Shown in pieces: positions 54,960 through 63,904 of a DNA stretch of 64,000 bases. This DNA is from an uncultured Formosa sp. GTDB taxonomy: Bacteria > Bacteroidota > Bacteroidia > Flavobacteriales > Flavobacteriaceae. The notes under the pieces are model-generated. The model saw nothing but the letters and a program-made list of their open reading frames with translations, made no database searches and had not been told where the DNA came from. The position numbers and the translations under genes were made by a program. Each line of letters opens with the position of its first letter. Position 1 is the stretch's first letter. The DNA lies in contig NZ_CANMTH010000003.1 of assembly GCF_947500765.1 (NCBI RefSeq), positions 531,632 to 595,631 of the forward strand, written 5' to 3'.

Positions 54960-55693
54960 TGAAGAGCACACTTTTAATCCTACTACTATCTCTAACTCCT
55001 TTTTACGGCTTTGCTATATCGTCTCAAGATGTGTTTCAAGTAGAAACAGATTCAATCGTGCACAATAAGAACACGAACATAACAGCGAATAGGTCTTATA
55101 AAATCAATTTAAAAGAAAAATATAACGACAAAGATTTTAAATACGTAGATGATGTAAAAGCACCTAAAGCCGATAAAAATGAAGCCGTGAATCCAAAACT
55201 GCCTACAGATAGTTTTAATTTTTTATCTGCTTTTTTACATTTCATGACCTCAGTTTTTCCGTTTCTTTTAGGCGCTATTATTGTGTTTATTATTATAAAA
55301 ACCTTTGTCGGATCTGATGTTGGTTTTTGGAATTTTAAAAATTCAACCCAAAAAGTTGCCGACAAACTAATATACGAAGACGAAGATATTCACGATACAG
55401 ATTTTAACACGCTCCTTGAAAAAGCGATTTCAGAAGGAGATTTCAGGTTAGCAACTCGATATTATTACTTGTCTTTATTAAAAAAATTATCAGATAAAAA
55501 GACCATAACCTACCATAAAGACAAAACCAATACCGAGTATGTTTTTGAAATTGAAAATAAAAAGATTAGATCACAATTTTCCGACGTGTCTTACATATAC
55601 AGCTATGTTTGGTACGGCGAGTTCCCTTTAGATTCCCAGACCTTTAAGACGGTAGAAAAGAAATATAAATCCATTTTTAATGCTATACTTTGA
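54959..55693 (+). CDS. DUF4129 domain membrane protein
   Basis: A 244-residue protein with a signal peptide (MKSTLLILLLSLTPFYGFAI), a periplasmic segment of about 70 residues, one membrane helix at about 90-115 (FLLGAIIVFIIIKTFV) and a cytoplasmic DUF4129 domain with ISEGDFRLATRYYYLSLLKKL and WYGEFPLD. It overlaps the stop of the SpoIIM-like gene by one base and the next start by 4 bases. It belongs to the MoxR-DUF58 operon. The function is unknown. Confidence 0.82.
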   Translation: MKSTLLILLLSLTPFYGFAISSQDVFQVETDSIVHNKNTNITANRSYKINLKEKYNDKDFKYVDDVKAPKADKNEAVNPKLPTDSFNFLSAFLHFMTSVFPFLLGAIIVFIIIKTFVGSDVGFWNFKNSTQKVADKLIYEDEDIHDTDFNTLLEKAISEGDFRLATRYYYLSLLKKLSDKKTITYHKDKTNTEYVFEIENKKIRSQFSDVSYIYSYVWYGEFPLDSQTFKTVEKKYKSIFNAIL

Positions 55694-56895
55694 GTTTCAT
55701 TAATCACATAAAACCCTACCTCTTTCTAATTATTTTATGCAGTTTAACCAGTTGTAATAAAACAGATTGGCACGAAAACTTTAAAGAGAAAAACAAGAGC
55801 CCTTTTGGTACTTATATTGTTTATAATGAAGCTGACAATCTATTCGATACCGATGTACATTATCTAGAAGAAAATATTTACGACTATCTTTTTGAACATG
55901 TCAAAGAAGATAATTTTGGTAATTACATCTGTATTAAATCTGAAGCCACTAAACTTGATCCAGATGGTGAAGATTATTTATTAGACTATGTAAAACGAGG
56001 TAATTCTGTTTTTTTATCACTCAATTATTTTGATAATCACTTAAAAGACACTTTAAAGTTTACGACCAAAAACCTAAACGAATACGCATCTACTCCAGAA
56101 GATTTAAAAGTCTTGAAAGGCAAACTGTATTTAGAAGATGAAGCATTTAAAACTGATACGTTTCAGTTTGATAGAAACATCAGAAAACATTATTTCGATA
56201 CATATAATACCAACACGACCATTGTACTAGGCACACTAGAAGTCGATGGAAAAAAACAACCCAATTTTATAAAGGTTTATTATGGCGAAGGGGCTATATA
56301 TTTACATACAAACCCTGTTGTTTTTACAAATTTTAATATGATAAACGGACGAGAAACCTATGCAGAACATCTGTTTTCTTATATACCGTTTGGAGACATT
56401 TTATGGGATCCGCAAATAAAATCGAGTCAGTATAGTCCGCCTAAAGCAGATAACCAAGCATCTATTTTTAAATTCTTTTTACAGCACGAAACTTTATCAT
56501 GGTTTTTAGCCGTGTCTAGCATTGGATTACTGCTGTTTATGCTCTTTAATGCCAGACGAAAACAAAGAGCTATTCCAATTATAAAGCCTCTACAAAATTC
56601 GACAATAGAGTTTGCTCAAACCATTTCTAATTTATATCTCAAAGAAAAAGATCATAAAAACTTAGTCGATAAGAAAATTGCTTACTTTTTAGAAAAAGTA
56701 AGAGAAAACTATTTAATAAACACGACCAATTTAAACAGTCAGTTTATACAAAATCTAGCATTAAAATCTAATAACGAATTACAGAGTACAAAATATCTAA
56801 TTAACACTATAATTGATTTAAACAAGAAACATGAATGTTCTGAAAACGAATTAATTACACTAAATAAAATGATAGAAAATTTCTTTAATAAATAA
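55690..56895 (+). CDS. DUF4350 domain membrane protein
   Basis: A 401-residue protein that probably starts at TTG 55690, in a TTGA overlap with the previous stop. A signal/anchor helix with a lipobox-like SLTSCN is followed by a periplasmic DUF4350 domain (SPFGTYIVYNEADNLFD, FLSLNYFDNHLKD, GAIYLHTNPVVFTNFNMING) and a membrane helix at about 272-290 (LSWFLAVSSIGLLLFMLFNA). The C-terminal part is helical and cytoplasmic. Such proteins are fixed members of the MoxR/DUF58 cluster and may be a substrate-facing envelope subunit, which is inference. Confidence 0.78.
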   Translation: MSFINHIKPYLFLIILCSLTSCNKTDWHENFKEKNKSPFGTYIVYNEADNLFDTDVHYLEENIYDYLFEHVKEDNFGNYICIKSEATKLDPDGEDYLLDYVKRGNSVFLSLNYFDNHLKDTLKFTTKNLNEYASTPEDLKVLKGKLYLEDEAFKTDTFQFDRNIRKHYFDTYNTNTTIVLGTLEVDGKKQPNFIKVYYGEGAIYLHTNPVVFTNFNMINGRETYAEHLFSYIPFGDILWDPQIKSSQYSPPKADNQASIFKFFLQHETLSWFLAVSSIGLLLFMLFNARRKQRAIPIIKPLQNSTIEFAQTISNLYLKEKDHKNLVDKKIAYFLEKVRENYLINTTNLNSQFIQNLALKSNNELQSTKYLINTIIDLNKKHECSENELITLNKMIENFFNK

Positions 56896-56899
56896 CATA

Positions 56900-57904
56900 A
56901 TGGAAGAACAAATTAATACTGAAGTTTCAGAAAATATAGAATTTAAAAATAGAATAGATGTTTCTGAATTACAAGAAGCTGTTCACAACATTAAAAAACA
57001 ATTAAAAAAAGTAATTGTTGGCCAGAAAGACATGATGGATTTGCTTATTGTAGCCCTTTTAGCAAATGGACATGTATTAATTGAAGGTGTACCTGGCGTC
57101 GCAAAAACCATTACAGCTAAATTATTATCTAAAACCATGGATGTCGATTTTAGCAGAATTCAGTTTACTCCAGATTTAATGCCTTCAGACATATTAGGGA
57201 CTTCTGTGTTTAATGCCAAAACATCCGATTTCGAATTTAAGAAAGGCCCTATCTTTTCAAGCATGATTTTAATAGACGAGATTAACAGAGCTCCTGCAAA
57301 AACTCAAGCCGCTTTGTTTGAAGTGATGGAAGAAAAGCAAGTAACTATAGATGGTAAAACCTATAAAATGAAAGAACCGTTTATTGTTTTAGCTACCCAA
57401 AACCCTATAGAACAAGAAGGCACCTATAGATTACCTGAAGCACAATTAGACCGTTTTCTTTTTAAAATTAATGTCGAATACCCTACGGCCAACGAAGAAT
57501 TAGAAATTATTATTAGAGAACAGGCTTTAGTAAACGCCAATAAGATTGAAAAAATTGAAGCCATAATTACAGGAGAAAAAATTGAACATTATAGAGCCTT
57601 AATCAATCAAATAAACTTAGAAGACAATTTATTAAAATACATTGCCAATATCGTGGTAAATACACGATCTAACTCCTTTTTATATTTAGGAGCATCGCCA
57701 AGAGCCAGTATTGCTATTTTAAAAGCCTCTAAAGCGTTTGCAGCTATTGAAGGTAGAGACTTTGTAACTCCAGAAGATATTAAAAAAGCAGCCATTCCTG
57801 TGCTTCAGCACAGAGTTATTGTAACTCCAGAAAGAGAAATGGAAGGTTTATCTAGCATACAAATTATAGAACAAATTATTGAAGCCGTAGAGATTCCGAG
57901 ATAG
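56900..57904 (+). CDS. MoxR-family AAA+ ATPase
   Basis: A 334-residue MoxR-type ATPase acting as a chaperone-like assembler. Walker A is GVPGVAKT at 63-70, Walker B ILIDEIN at 123-129, with RAPAKTQAALFEVMEE, and the sensor region ATQNPIEQEGTYRLPEAQLDRF. It lies 4 bases after the DUF4350 gene and 4 bases before the DUF58 gene, the usual partner. MoxR ATPases remodel or insert cofactors into vWA/DUF58-type proteins. The operon lacks vWA-type BatA/BatB genes within this window. Confidence 0.92.
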   Translation: MEEQINTEVSENIEFKNRIDVSELQEAVHNIKKQLKKVIVGQKDMMDLLIVALLANGHVLIEGVPGVAKTITAKLLSKTMDVDFSRIQFTPDLMPSDILGTSVFNAKTSDFEFKKGPIFSSMILIDEINRAPAKTQAALFEVMEEKQVTIDGKTYKMKEPFIVLATQNPIEQEGTYRLPEAQLDRFLFKINVEYPTANEELEIIIREQALVNANKIEKIEAIITGEKIEHYRALINQINLEDNLLKYIANIVVNTRSNSFLYLGASPRASIAILKASKAFAAIEGRDFVTPEDIKKAAIPVLQHRVIVTPEREMEGLSSIQIIEQIIEAVEIPR

Positions 57905-57908
57905 CCCA

Positions 57909-59243
57909 ATGAAAAAACTATACAGTGCTTTATTTTTAAACCATAGATTCTTCTACATTTTAGCTGGTATTGCAGTCTTATTTGTGGTCGGTTTTTTTGT
58001 ACCTATTGTGTTTTATATCTCTAAAATACTGCTATTTATTCTGTCGCTTTTAGTTCTGGTTGATATATTTATCCTTTTTAATAAAACTCATGGCATTACT
58101 GTAGAACGGGTGTTACCTGAAAGATTATCTAACGGCGATGAAAATAAAATCACATTGCATACCGAAAATAAATATGCTTTTTTAAGTCATATTTCCATTA
58201 TTGAAGAACTTCCTTTTCAATTTCAAAAACGCGATTTTAGTTTTAATTTAACATTACAAACTAAAGAACGTAAAACCATTCATTACAACCTTAAACCAAC
58301 ACAAAGAGGACTTTATAATTTCGGACATATAAATGCTTATGCATCTACTCCACTTCAATTAGCTACTAAAAAATATATTCTAGGCGAAGAAAAAGAACTT
58401 AAATGTTATCCTTCATTTTTAAAATTAAGAGCCTTTAGTTTTAAAGCCTTTACAGATGCTACCATATCTTACGGCTCAAAAAAAGTAAGACGTATTGGCC
58501 ATTCTTTAGAGTTTGAACAAATTAAAGAGTATGTGTCTGGAGACGATATTAGAACACTAAACTGGAAAGCGACAGCAAAGCGTAATCAGTTAATGATTAA
58601 TCAATATGTCGAAGAAAAATCGCAACCCGTGTACTCTGTGATCGATAAGGGGCGTGCCATGCAAATGCATTTTAATAACATTAGCTTATTAGATTATGCC
58701 GTGAACTCAACACTAGCCATTAGCGATGTTATTTTAAGAAAACAAGATAAAGCAGGGATGCTCACTTTTTCTAAACATGTAGAAGATATTATTGTTGCCG
58801 AACAAAGAAACTCGCAAATGCATTTAATTTCTGAAGCATTATACAATATAAAAACAGATTTTTCTGAATCTGATTTCAGTAGTTTATATGCAGTAGTAAA
58901 ACGTAAAATTACCAACAGAAGTTTATTTATTTTATATACAAACTTTGAAACTATAGATGGTTTAAACCGACAACTCCCCTATTTAAGAGCTTTAGCAAAA
59001 AATCATTTATTGTTAGTTGTCTTTTTTAAAAACACAGAATTAAATGTGTTAATAAACTCAAAATCAGAGCACATACAAGATGTATATGATACTATTATTG
59101 CCGAGAAATTTATGCACGAGAAAAAACGAATTGTAAAAGCTTTACAAAAATATGGCATACAATCGGTATTAACAGAACCTCAAAATTTAACAGGAGACAC
59201 CATAAATAAATATTTAGAATTAAAGTCTAGAGGGCTTTTTTAA
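57909..59243 (+). CDS. DUF58 domain membrane protein
   Basis: A 444-residue protein with two N-terminal membrane helices (13-58), a beta-rich part and the DUF58 signature EYVSGDDIRTLNWKATAKR at about 207-225, followed by a degenerate vWA-like fold with SVIDKGRAMQM and LLVVFFKNTEL. It is transcribed directly after the MoxR ATPase with a 4-base gap, and the two families normally act together. The role is in envelope assembly or stress resistance, not proven. An independent DUF805 gene follows 87 bases later. Confidence 0.88.
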   Translation: MKKLYSALFLNHRFFYILAGIAVLFVVGFFVPIVFYISKILLFILSLLVLVDIFILFNKTHGITVERVLPERLSNGDENKITLHTENKYAFLSHISIIEELPFQFQKRDFSFNLTLQTKERKTIHYNLKPTQRGLYNFGHINAYASTPLQLATKKYILGEEKELKCYPSFLKLRAFSFKAFTDATISYGSKKVRRIGHSLEFEQIKEYVSGDDIRTLNWKATAKRNQLMINQYVEEKSQPVYSVIDKGRAMQMHFNNISLLDYAVNSTLAISDVILRKQDKAGMLTFSKHVEDIIVAEQRNSQMHLISEALYNIKTDFSESDFSSLYAVVKRKITNRSLFILYTNFETIDGLNRQLPYLRALAKNHLLLVVFFKNTELNVLINSKSEHIQDVYDTIIAEKFMHEKKRIVKALQKYGIQSVLTEPQNLTGDTINKYLELKSRGLF

Positions 59244-59330
59244 TTAAATAAAAACAATGTTACTTATTGAATTTGTTAAATAAAAAAAGAAATTTATTAC
59301 ATTAGCAGTACTAACCTTAATTAATTAACA

Positions 59331-59723
59331 ATGAATTGGTATTTAAAAGTAGTAAAAGAACATTACGCAGACTTTAAAGGACGTGCAAGACGTCAAGAAT
59401 ATTGGATGTTTGTTCTAATAAACATGATTATTTCTTGGTCTTTAAGCTTATTCGATTATGTTTTGGGCACATCGTTTTTTGCTATAATTTCTGGTTTGTA
59501 TTCTTTAGCTGTTATCATTCCAGGTATAGCTGTTAGCGTAAGACGCTTGCATGATGTTGGTAAAAGTGGCTGGTATCTTTTATTGTCTTTAATCCCTATA
59601 ATTGGATGGATTTGGCTACTTATTCTTATGGTTACAGATGGAGAATCTGGACCTAACAACTGGGGAGACAATCCTAAAGGACTTGGAAACGATAGTGCTA
59701 TAGATTCTATTGGTAAAGAATAA
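59331..59723 (+). CDS. DUF805 membrane protein
   Basis: A 130-residue inner-membrane protein with four hydrophobic helices and the family motifs FKGRARRQEYWMF near the N-terminus and SVRRLHDVGKSGWYLLLSLIP in the middle. DUF805 proteins are widespread and unassigned. An ideal terminator hairpin follows, so this gene is a separate unit or the end of the MoxR cluster. Confidence 0.85.
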   Translation: MNWYLKVVKEHYADFKGRARRQEYWMFVLINMIISWSLSLFDYVLGTSFFAIISGLYSLAVIIPGIAVSVRRLHDVGKSGWYLLLSLIPIIGWIWLLILMVTDGESGPNNWGDNPKGLGNDSAIDSIGKE

Positions 59724-59753
59724 TTGTAGTCCTTTACATAAGTATACAATACC

Positions 59754-59793
59754 AAAAGGTGTTATGATCATTCATGATTATAACACCTTTTTT
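59754..59793 (+). terminator. Intrinsic terminator after the DUF805 gene
   Basis: AAAAGGTGTTATGATCAT at 59754-59771 pairs with ATGATTATAACACCTTTT at 59774-59791 across a TC loop, with one G-T pair, followed by T residues. It is 30 bases from the stop at 59723. Confidence 0.8.
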
Positions 59794-59896
59794 ACATGCC
59801 TTTTATTAATTTATTTTTCACAACAACAACAGCTCTAATTATATACCGCGTTACAAATCATTTTAATCTATTTTTTTATAGATCACTCCTGGACCG

Positions 59897-60244
59897 TCAC
59901 ATGTATTCCAAGAACTTAAAAAAAATGGTTTCAGATTCAAGACTCATTATGTCTTCAGATTTTGACGTACAAGATCCAACAATTTCACTTTCATTATCAA
60001 AGGTAACTGTAATTAAAGGTTTATTAGAATTATTAATAAAATGATATGTTCCAGAAGCTTCAGTTATAACTCCATCTCTATCTCTTAATTTTATAAAAGT
60101 TTCGTCGGCTTGTAACAGATAGGTTTCTTGCCATTCCATATCTGCTCCTAGCGTATCAGAATCTAGAAGATTACCAGTCATTTGTATAAGCTTCCAATTC
60201 CCTATTATTTTAGTTTCTAAATCAATATCATCATCAGTAGGCAA
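59897..60244 (-). pseudogene. Lipocalin-like protein fragment without its signal sequence
   Basis: The frame encodes about 115 residues with IIGNWKLIQMTGNLL, YLLQADETFIKLRDRDGVIT and ASGTYHFINNSNKPLITVTF, which fit exported lipocalin-like proteins (DUF5004-type) of Bacteroidota. Those begin with a lipoprotein signal, but here a stop lies four codons upstream of the TTG at 60244 and no signal can be found before the end of the YkgJ gene, 12 bases away. The 5' end therefore seems lost. It could still be read from the TTG as a short cytoplasmic protein. Confidence 0.5.
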
Positions 60245-60256
60245 TAGTTTTCAATT

Positions 60257-60859
60257 TTAACCACATTTTTTCCCTAAATGAAGAAAGGGCCTGTAAGTAT
60301 AATATTGTAAAACTTCTTCTAAAGCCATTTTAAGAGCTTTGTTTATAGGCAGAATGAGACTTCCAAGGTTAAAATCTATCTGATTTAATTGCATATAATA
60401 TTCTGTAAAGACAGGAACATAAAGACCTTCTGTTATTGCTTCGGCAGTTGAATTATAATTCTCAGCTTGACCTTCTTTGATAATTTTACAAGTAGCCAAT
60501 CTTAAATTTCCAAATTTATCAGTATTGGCAGCAAATCCGAACAGTCTACAAATTAAACCTCTATATTTATAATCGCTACAACGACCTTGATTAATAACAG
60601 ATAAAGGTTTGTAAATGAAACAAGTTGGACTTTGATTTTTATTAAGCTGAACTAATGTCTTTTCGGCTTCTCCAATTAAAAACAAATGAAATGCCCATGG
60701 TAAAAACTCTACAGGTGAAGCTTCTATATTTGGATAAGTACAACATTTTCCACAGCCAGAAACACAACTAAGTCTTGATGATTGATTAAACTGAATGGTT
60801 TCTTGTTCTAATTTAGAAAAAAGATTTTCTACTAATTGAACTTTACGCTCTATCGACAT
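60257..60859 (-). CDS. YkgJ-family cysteine-cluster protein
   Basis: A 200-residue protein with the metal-binding cysteine motif CVSGCGKCC at 32-40 and later cysteines in the PTCF, GRCSDYKYRGLICRLFGF and ATCKII stretches, a pattern of the YkgJ/DUF3109 group thought to bind zinc or an iron-sulfur cluster. It is cytoplasmic. The function is unknown. It is transcribed alone, just before the lipocalin-like remnant. Confidence 0.8.
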   Translation of the reverse strand: MSIERKVQLVENLFSKLEQETIQFNQSSRLSCVSGCGKCCTYPNIEASPVEFLPWAFHLFLIGEAEKTLVQLNKNQSPTCFIYKPLSVINQGRCSDYKYRGLICRLFGFAANTDKFGNLRLATCKIIKEGQAENYNSTAEAITEGLYVPVFTEYYMQLNQIDFNLGSLILPINKALKMALEEVLQYYTYRPFLHLGKKCG

Positions 60860-60947
60860 TATTTTTTATCGAAAGTAGACTTAATATTCTTACGAAATTT
60901 GATTTATTCTTTAAAATAAATTAATAAGGTTTTAATGAGTGGGTTTT

Positions 60948-61153
60948 AACAGACGGTTTTGAACGTTTTACAAGTGGCAGTGAATTATGTAGATGTGCTA
61001 GATCAATATACAACCGATTAGTTGCCAAAGGAAAGAGTAAAAAATTAGCATTAATAGTCGTGTGTAATACCCTCACTAAAACAGGCTTTTGCCATAGCCA
61101 AATCAGGATTAACCTATGATACTAATTATAGAAGTGTTTTAGTGGAAAATTAA
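60948..61153 (+). mobile_element. Decayed 3' end of an IS110-type transposase
   Basis: The frame starting near 61000 reads YNRLVAKGKSKKLALIVVCN, and after a shift near 61085 it continues AFAIAKSGLTYDTNYRSVLV with a stop at 61151. This is the typical C-terminus of IS110/IS1111-family transposases (YxRLxAKGKxxKxAxxAxxxKL followed by AIxKSG). The 5' part before 60983 is not recognisable and there is at least one frameshift, so the element is dead. IS110 elements lack terminal inverted repeats, and none is seen. Confidence 0.65.
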
Positions 61154-61218
61154 TGCCTTTTTACTTGTTTTTTACCACAGTACGTTGTTGTAAGTAGTTA
61201 TTTGTCTCTTAATTATTT
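61154..61218. repeat. Partial palindromic spacer end (GTTGTTGTAAG)
   Basis: TACGTTGTTGTAAGTAGTTA at about 61191-61210 resembles the GTTGTA ends of the spacers at 62150 and 62663. It marks the left border of the minus-strand small-gene region. Confidence 0.4.
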
Positions 61219-61537
61219 CTAATTTTCTTTATCAGTTTGAGTTTTATTGAAAATTGAATCAATCGGTCCTTTATATGGATTTGAATCATGTTTTATAATT
61301 AACCAAACTAATAATGCTAAAGCTCCGGTTGTAATCCAAATGATTTTTTTACTTCGTTTTTTAGTTTATTTGACTTATAAAAATTCAAGATTTTAATTAA
61401 AATAAATACCGTAATTATCCAAATACTAAAAACTTTTACCAAGTCAACTGCATCAAGAAAATATCCCAGAAAATCCTGTCCCTCAGCAATGCTAGGAATG
61501 GCATAAATATTAATATATAACTTACATGTTTTCTCAT
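61219..61537 (-). pseudogene. Small two-helix membrane protein gene, frameshifted near its start
   Basis: A continuous minus-strand frame from about 61500 to the stop at 61219 encodes AIPSIAEGQDFLGYFLDAVD, LVKVFSIWIITVFILIKILN, IIWITTGALALLVWLIIKHD and a hydrophilic tail (PYKGPIDSIFNKTQTDKEN). Two membrane helices are evident. The only sensible ATG (61537, MRKHVSYILIFMPFLAL, a good signal peptide) is in another frame, so one base has been gained or lost near 61492. It is a pseudogene, or a sequencing error, or a start further in. Confidence 0.45.
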
Positions 61538-61666
61538 TTTAGTGAATTTTTTATTATCTGTTACCTTTCAAAAACCTGAGAAAAGAAAAAATATTTGAAG
61601 CGCCTTAGTTTCTTTCTTTTTTATGATCAATTTTTATCCTGACTGAATAGACAAATTAAGCAAGTT

Positions 61667-62134
61667 TTATAATTTTTTGTCCGTTTTATTTTCTTTAATA
61701 GAGTCTTTTATTAGTGCGTTATAAATATATTCAGGTGTCTTTTTCTTTAGCTTAGACATTTCTTTTTCGAAGTGCTTAGATAGAAATTCTTTTTCCTTCA
61801 CGTTCAAATTTTCAAGAATTCCAACTCGACCATAAAAACTTATGTTTTCGTCTTCTTTATGCACAAGAACTATTAATGGATATCCATTTTGAGCTTCAAA
61901 CATTTCCAAGTTATTCTCAATTCCCGTTTTTGGATTTGGTCGGTCTAAAAAATAAGTGAAACTCACATTTTTTTCGATTGTACTGTCGAAAGGGTCACTT
62001 GTCGGATTTGCATAATTTATAATTCCTTGAACTTCATAAAAATCGGTTTCGTTATAGTCCGAGTATTTCTTTTCAGACTTGCAAGAAAAAAGTCCGAATG
62101 ACAGAATTAATAGTATGGTTAGCATTTTTCTCAA
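61667..62134 (-). CDS. Small lipoprotein of unknown function
   Basis: A 155-residue lipoprotein with signal MRKMLTILLILSFGLFSC (lipobox, Cys18) and a charged mature part (FYEVQGIINYANPTSDPFDS, NVSFTYFLDRPNPKTGIENN and FYGRVGILENLNVKEKEFLS). I do not recognise a family. The gene sits in a run of small minus-strand genes separated by palindromic spacers; the spacer at about 62150-62275 lies immediately upstream of it. Confidence 0.65.
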   Translation of the reverse strand: MRKMLTILLILSFGLFSCKSEKKYSDYNETDFYEVQGIINYANPTSDPFDSTIEKNVSFTYFLDRPNPKTGIENNLEMFEAQNGYPLIVLVHKEDENISFYGRVGILENLNVKEKEFLSKHFEKEMSKLKKKTPEYIYNALIKDSIKENKTDKKL

Positions 62135-62149
62135 ATTACTTACAACGGT

Positions 62150-62275
62150 CTTATTTATAATTAGTGGCGTGGGTTAGCACTTAACTTTGCAAGTACACAC
62201 CAAACTAAAAATCCGCGAAGATTTTCAGAAGTATGCGAGAACAAGCAATTACTTATAGCCATTGTTGTAAACAGT
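62150..62275. repeat. Palindromic spacer with TACAAC/GTTGTA ends (first complete)
   Basis: TTACAACGGTCTTATTTATA at the left and CTTATAGCCATTGTTGTAAA at the right are inverse-related ends, enclosing GTGGCGTGGGTTAGCACTTA and AAATCCGCGAAGATTTTC. The whole can fold on itself. A spacer of the same design is at 62663. Confidence 0.6.
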
Positions 62276-62294
62276 GCTTTTTCTGTTCTAATTT

Positions 62295-62642
62295 TTAATT
62301 CAGACTTCCAACTATAAAATTCAAGAGTTTATACGCTACAATTCCTAATCCAGTTCCAATTAACATCCAGTAAATTCTTTGTTTTTTGTCCGCTTGAATT
62401 ATTTGTTTTTCAATTGTCTTTCCATTTTTTAATAATTCTATCTCAATTTCTCTCTTGTCAAACTGTTTGTATTTAGTTTTCAAGATAAAATTTTCAGAAT
62501 TCAGATTAAGTTTGTGCTTAATTCCAGAGAATGAGAATTTTTTAGAAATCATTTTTCCGTTCAATAAAACACTTTCAATTCCGAATACAGAATTCAGAAA
62601 TTCTATTTTATGGTTTTCAATATTAAATTCAGCGTATTTCAT
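62295..62642 (-). CDS. Small protein with one C-terminal membrane helix
   Basis: A 115-residue protein. The first 85 residues are soluble and beta-rich (YAEFNIENHKIEFLNSVFGI, ESVLLNGKMISKK), and residues 90-112 (IYWMLIGTGLGIVAYKLLNF) form a membrane helix. I do not recognise a family. It is a single gene between two palindromic spacers, oriented like its neighbours. Confidence 0.65.
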   Translation of the reverse strand: MKYAEFNIENHKIEFLNSVFGIESVLLNGKMISKKFSFSGIKHKLNLNSENFILKTKYKQFDKREIEIELLKNGKTIEKQIIQADKKQRIYWMLIGTGLGIVAYKLLNFIVGSLN

Positions 62643-62662
62643 TTTTGTTCAGTTTTTTTTTG

Positions 62663-62800
62663 CATTGTGTACAACGGTTTTGTGTAAGCGTCAGTAACGG
62701 GAAAGTGCACGAGTACTTTCCGCTGACGCACCTAATTTAGCAAAACGAGTTGAATTTCCGATTAGGAAATTCGGCCGTTATTGCGCTTACACGTTGTTGT
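62663..62800. repeat. Palindromic spacer with TACAAC/GTTGT ends (second)
   Basis: GTACAACGGTTTTGTGTAAG at the left pairs with CTTACACGTTGTTGTGTGTA at the right (GTGTAAGCG/CGCTTACAC core). Inside, GGAAAGTGCACGAGTACTTT and AATTTCCGATTAGGAAATT are further hairpins. It separates the two genes at 62295-62642 and 62810-63892. Confidence 0.65.
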
Positions 62801-62809
62801 GTGTAGTTT

Positions 62810-63892
62810 TTAATGAATTATTGAGTCAGTTGCTATTCCGTTTTCCCCTATTACTGTTTTAATTAACTTGCCTTTTTTATTATAATATTTTATCTCGCCA
62901 TCAAATAAATTATTTTTTGCAAAACCAGTGTAATTTAATTCTCCAGTCTCATAATAAACTTTAACTTCACCACACTTTACAGTTCCTTTGATATTAAACT
63001 CTTGAGCTAAATTCCCGTTTTCGTAGAATAATTTGGCTTTGCCATTTGGCTCTCCATCTTTCATTTCTAAAATTTTTTCCAGTTTACCATTCTCAAGATA
63101 TCTATGAGTAACCCAAGTCGATGAGCGTGAAATAGTGTCCAATTTTATTATGTCAAGCGCTTTTAAATTTCCATTTTCGTAATAGAATTTGCACGTGTCA
63201 ATTTTTTCACCGTTCCAATAGCTACATTCTGCTTGTAAATTTCCATTAGAATGATAACGAATGGATTTACCGTGAGCCTTATTGTCATTTAAGAAGTTGA
63301 TTTCTTCTAAAGCTCCATTTTCATAATAATGAAAAGCTTTTCCCATGAGTTTGCCATTCACATATTTTGCGGAATCTCTTAATTTACCATTTTCCCAATA
63401 ATCAATTCTAATTCCATTATAATTATCGTTGTTGTATCCAATAATTTGTTTTACAGTTTTGCCATCTTTTCTGTAGAATTTCCATTCTCCTTGAAACATT
63501 CCATTTTCAATAAGTCCCTCTGATTGTAACAATCTGAGATTAGAGTGATAGCCCTTGTAATATCCATTTTCATATACTGTTTTACTTATCGAATCTAATT
63601 TGTAAGTAGTTGTGCGTACTAATTTGTCTTCCAAATTGTAAAATTTAAGAATTCTGTTTGGGAAACTGTCAATTACCTCAAGTTCTAAATATCTATTACC
63701 ATTTGGAAAAAAGTAAGTCGAAAAAGATTTGGGTAATTTTATATCCAAATCAGGATTTATTTTTTGCCATTTTCCAGCTTTACCATTTTCTTGATAAAAC
63801 ACATAGTTTTCATTCCTGTATTTTTCATTGGAAATATCTTCTTTACAAGAATTAAAGATTAAAAATAGAAGTAGTAAATATTGTATTTTCAA
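62810..63892 (-). CDS. YwqK/MORN-repeat lipoprotein
   Basis: A 360-residue lipoprotein with signal MKIQYLLLLFLIFNSCKED (lipobox, Cys16). The rest is built of MORN-like repeats of about 22 residues with the core YYENGxLxxxxxxxNGKxxG: YHSNGNLQAECSYWNGEKID, YYENGALEEINFLNDNKAHG, YWENGKLRDSAKYVNGKLMG and FYENGNLAQEFNIKGT. This is the YwqK-type antitoxin-like family, exported here. Partners are not visible. The window ends 108 bases upstream of its start, so its promoter is included. Confidence 0.8.
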   Translation of the reverse strand: MKIQYLLLLFLIFNSCKEDISNEKYRNENYVFYQENGKAGKWQKINPDLDIKLPKSFSTYFFPNGNRYLELEVIDSFPNRILKFYNLEDKLVRTTTYKLDSISKTVYENGYYKGYHSNLRLLQSEGLIENGMFQGEWKFYRKDGKTVKQIIGYNNDNYNGIRIDYWENGKLRDSAKYVNGKLMGKAFHYYENGALEEINFLNDNKAHGKSIRYHSNGNLQAECSYWNGEKIDTCKFYYENGNLKALDIIKLDTISRSSTWVTHRYLENGKLEKILEMKDGEPNGKAKLFYENGNLAQEFNIKGTVKCGEVKVYYETGELNYTGFAKNNLFDGEIKYYNKKGKLIKTVIGENGIATDSIIH

Positions 63893-63904
63893 TTTAGCAG
63901 ATTG

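Noticed and set aside
59796..60044. 82-residue plus-strand frame opposite the lipocalin-like remnant
   Set aside because: Antisense shadow; the minus-strand frame has the recognisable GNWKLI motif.
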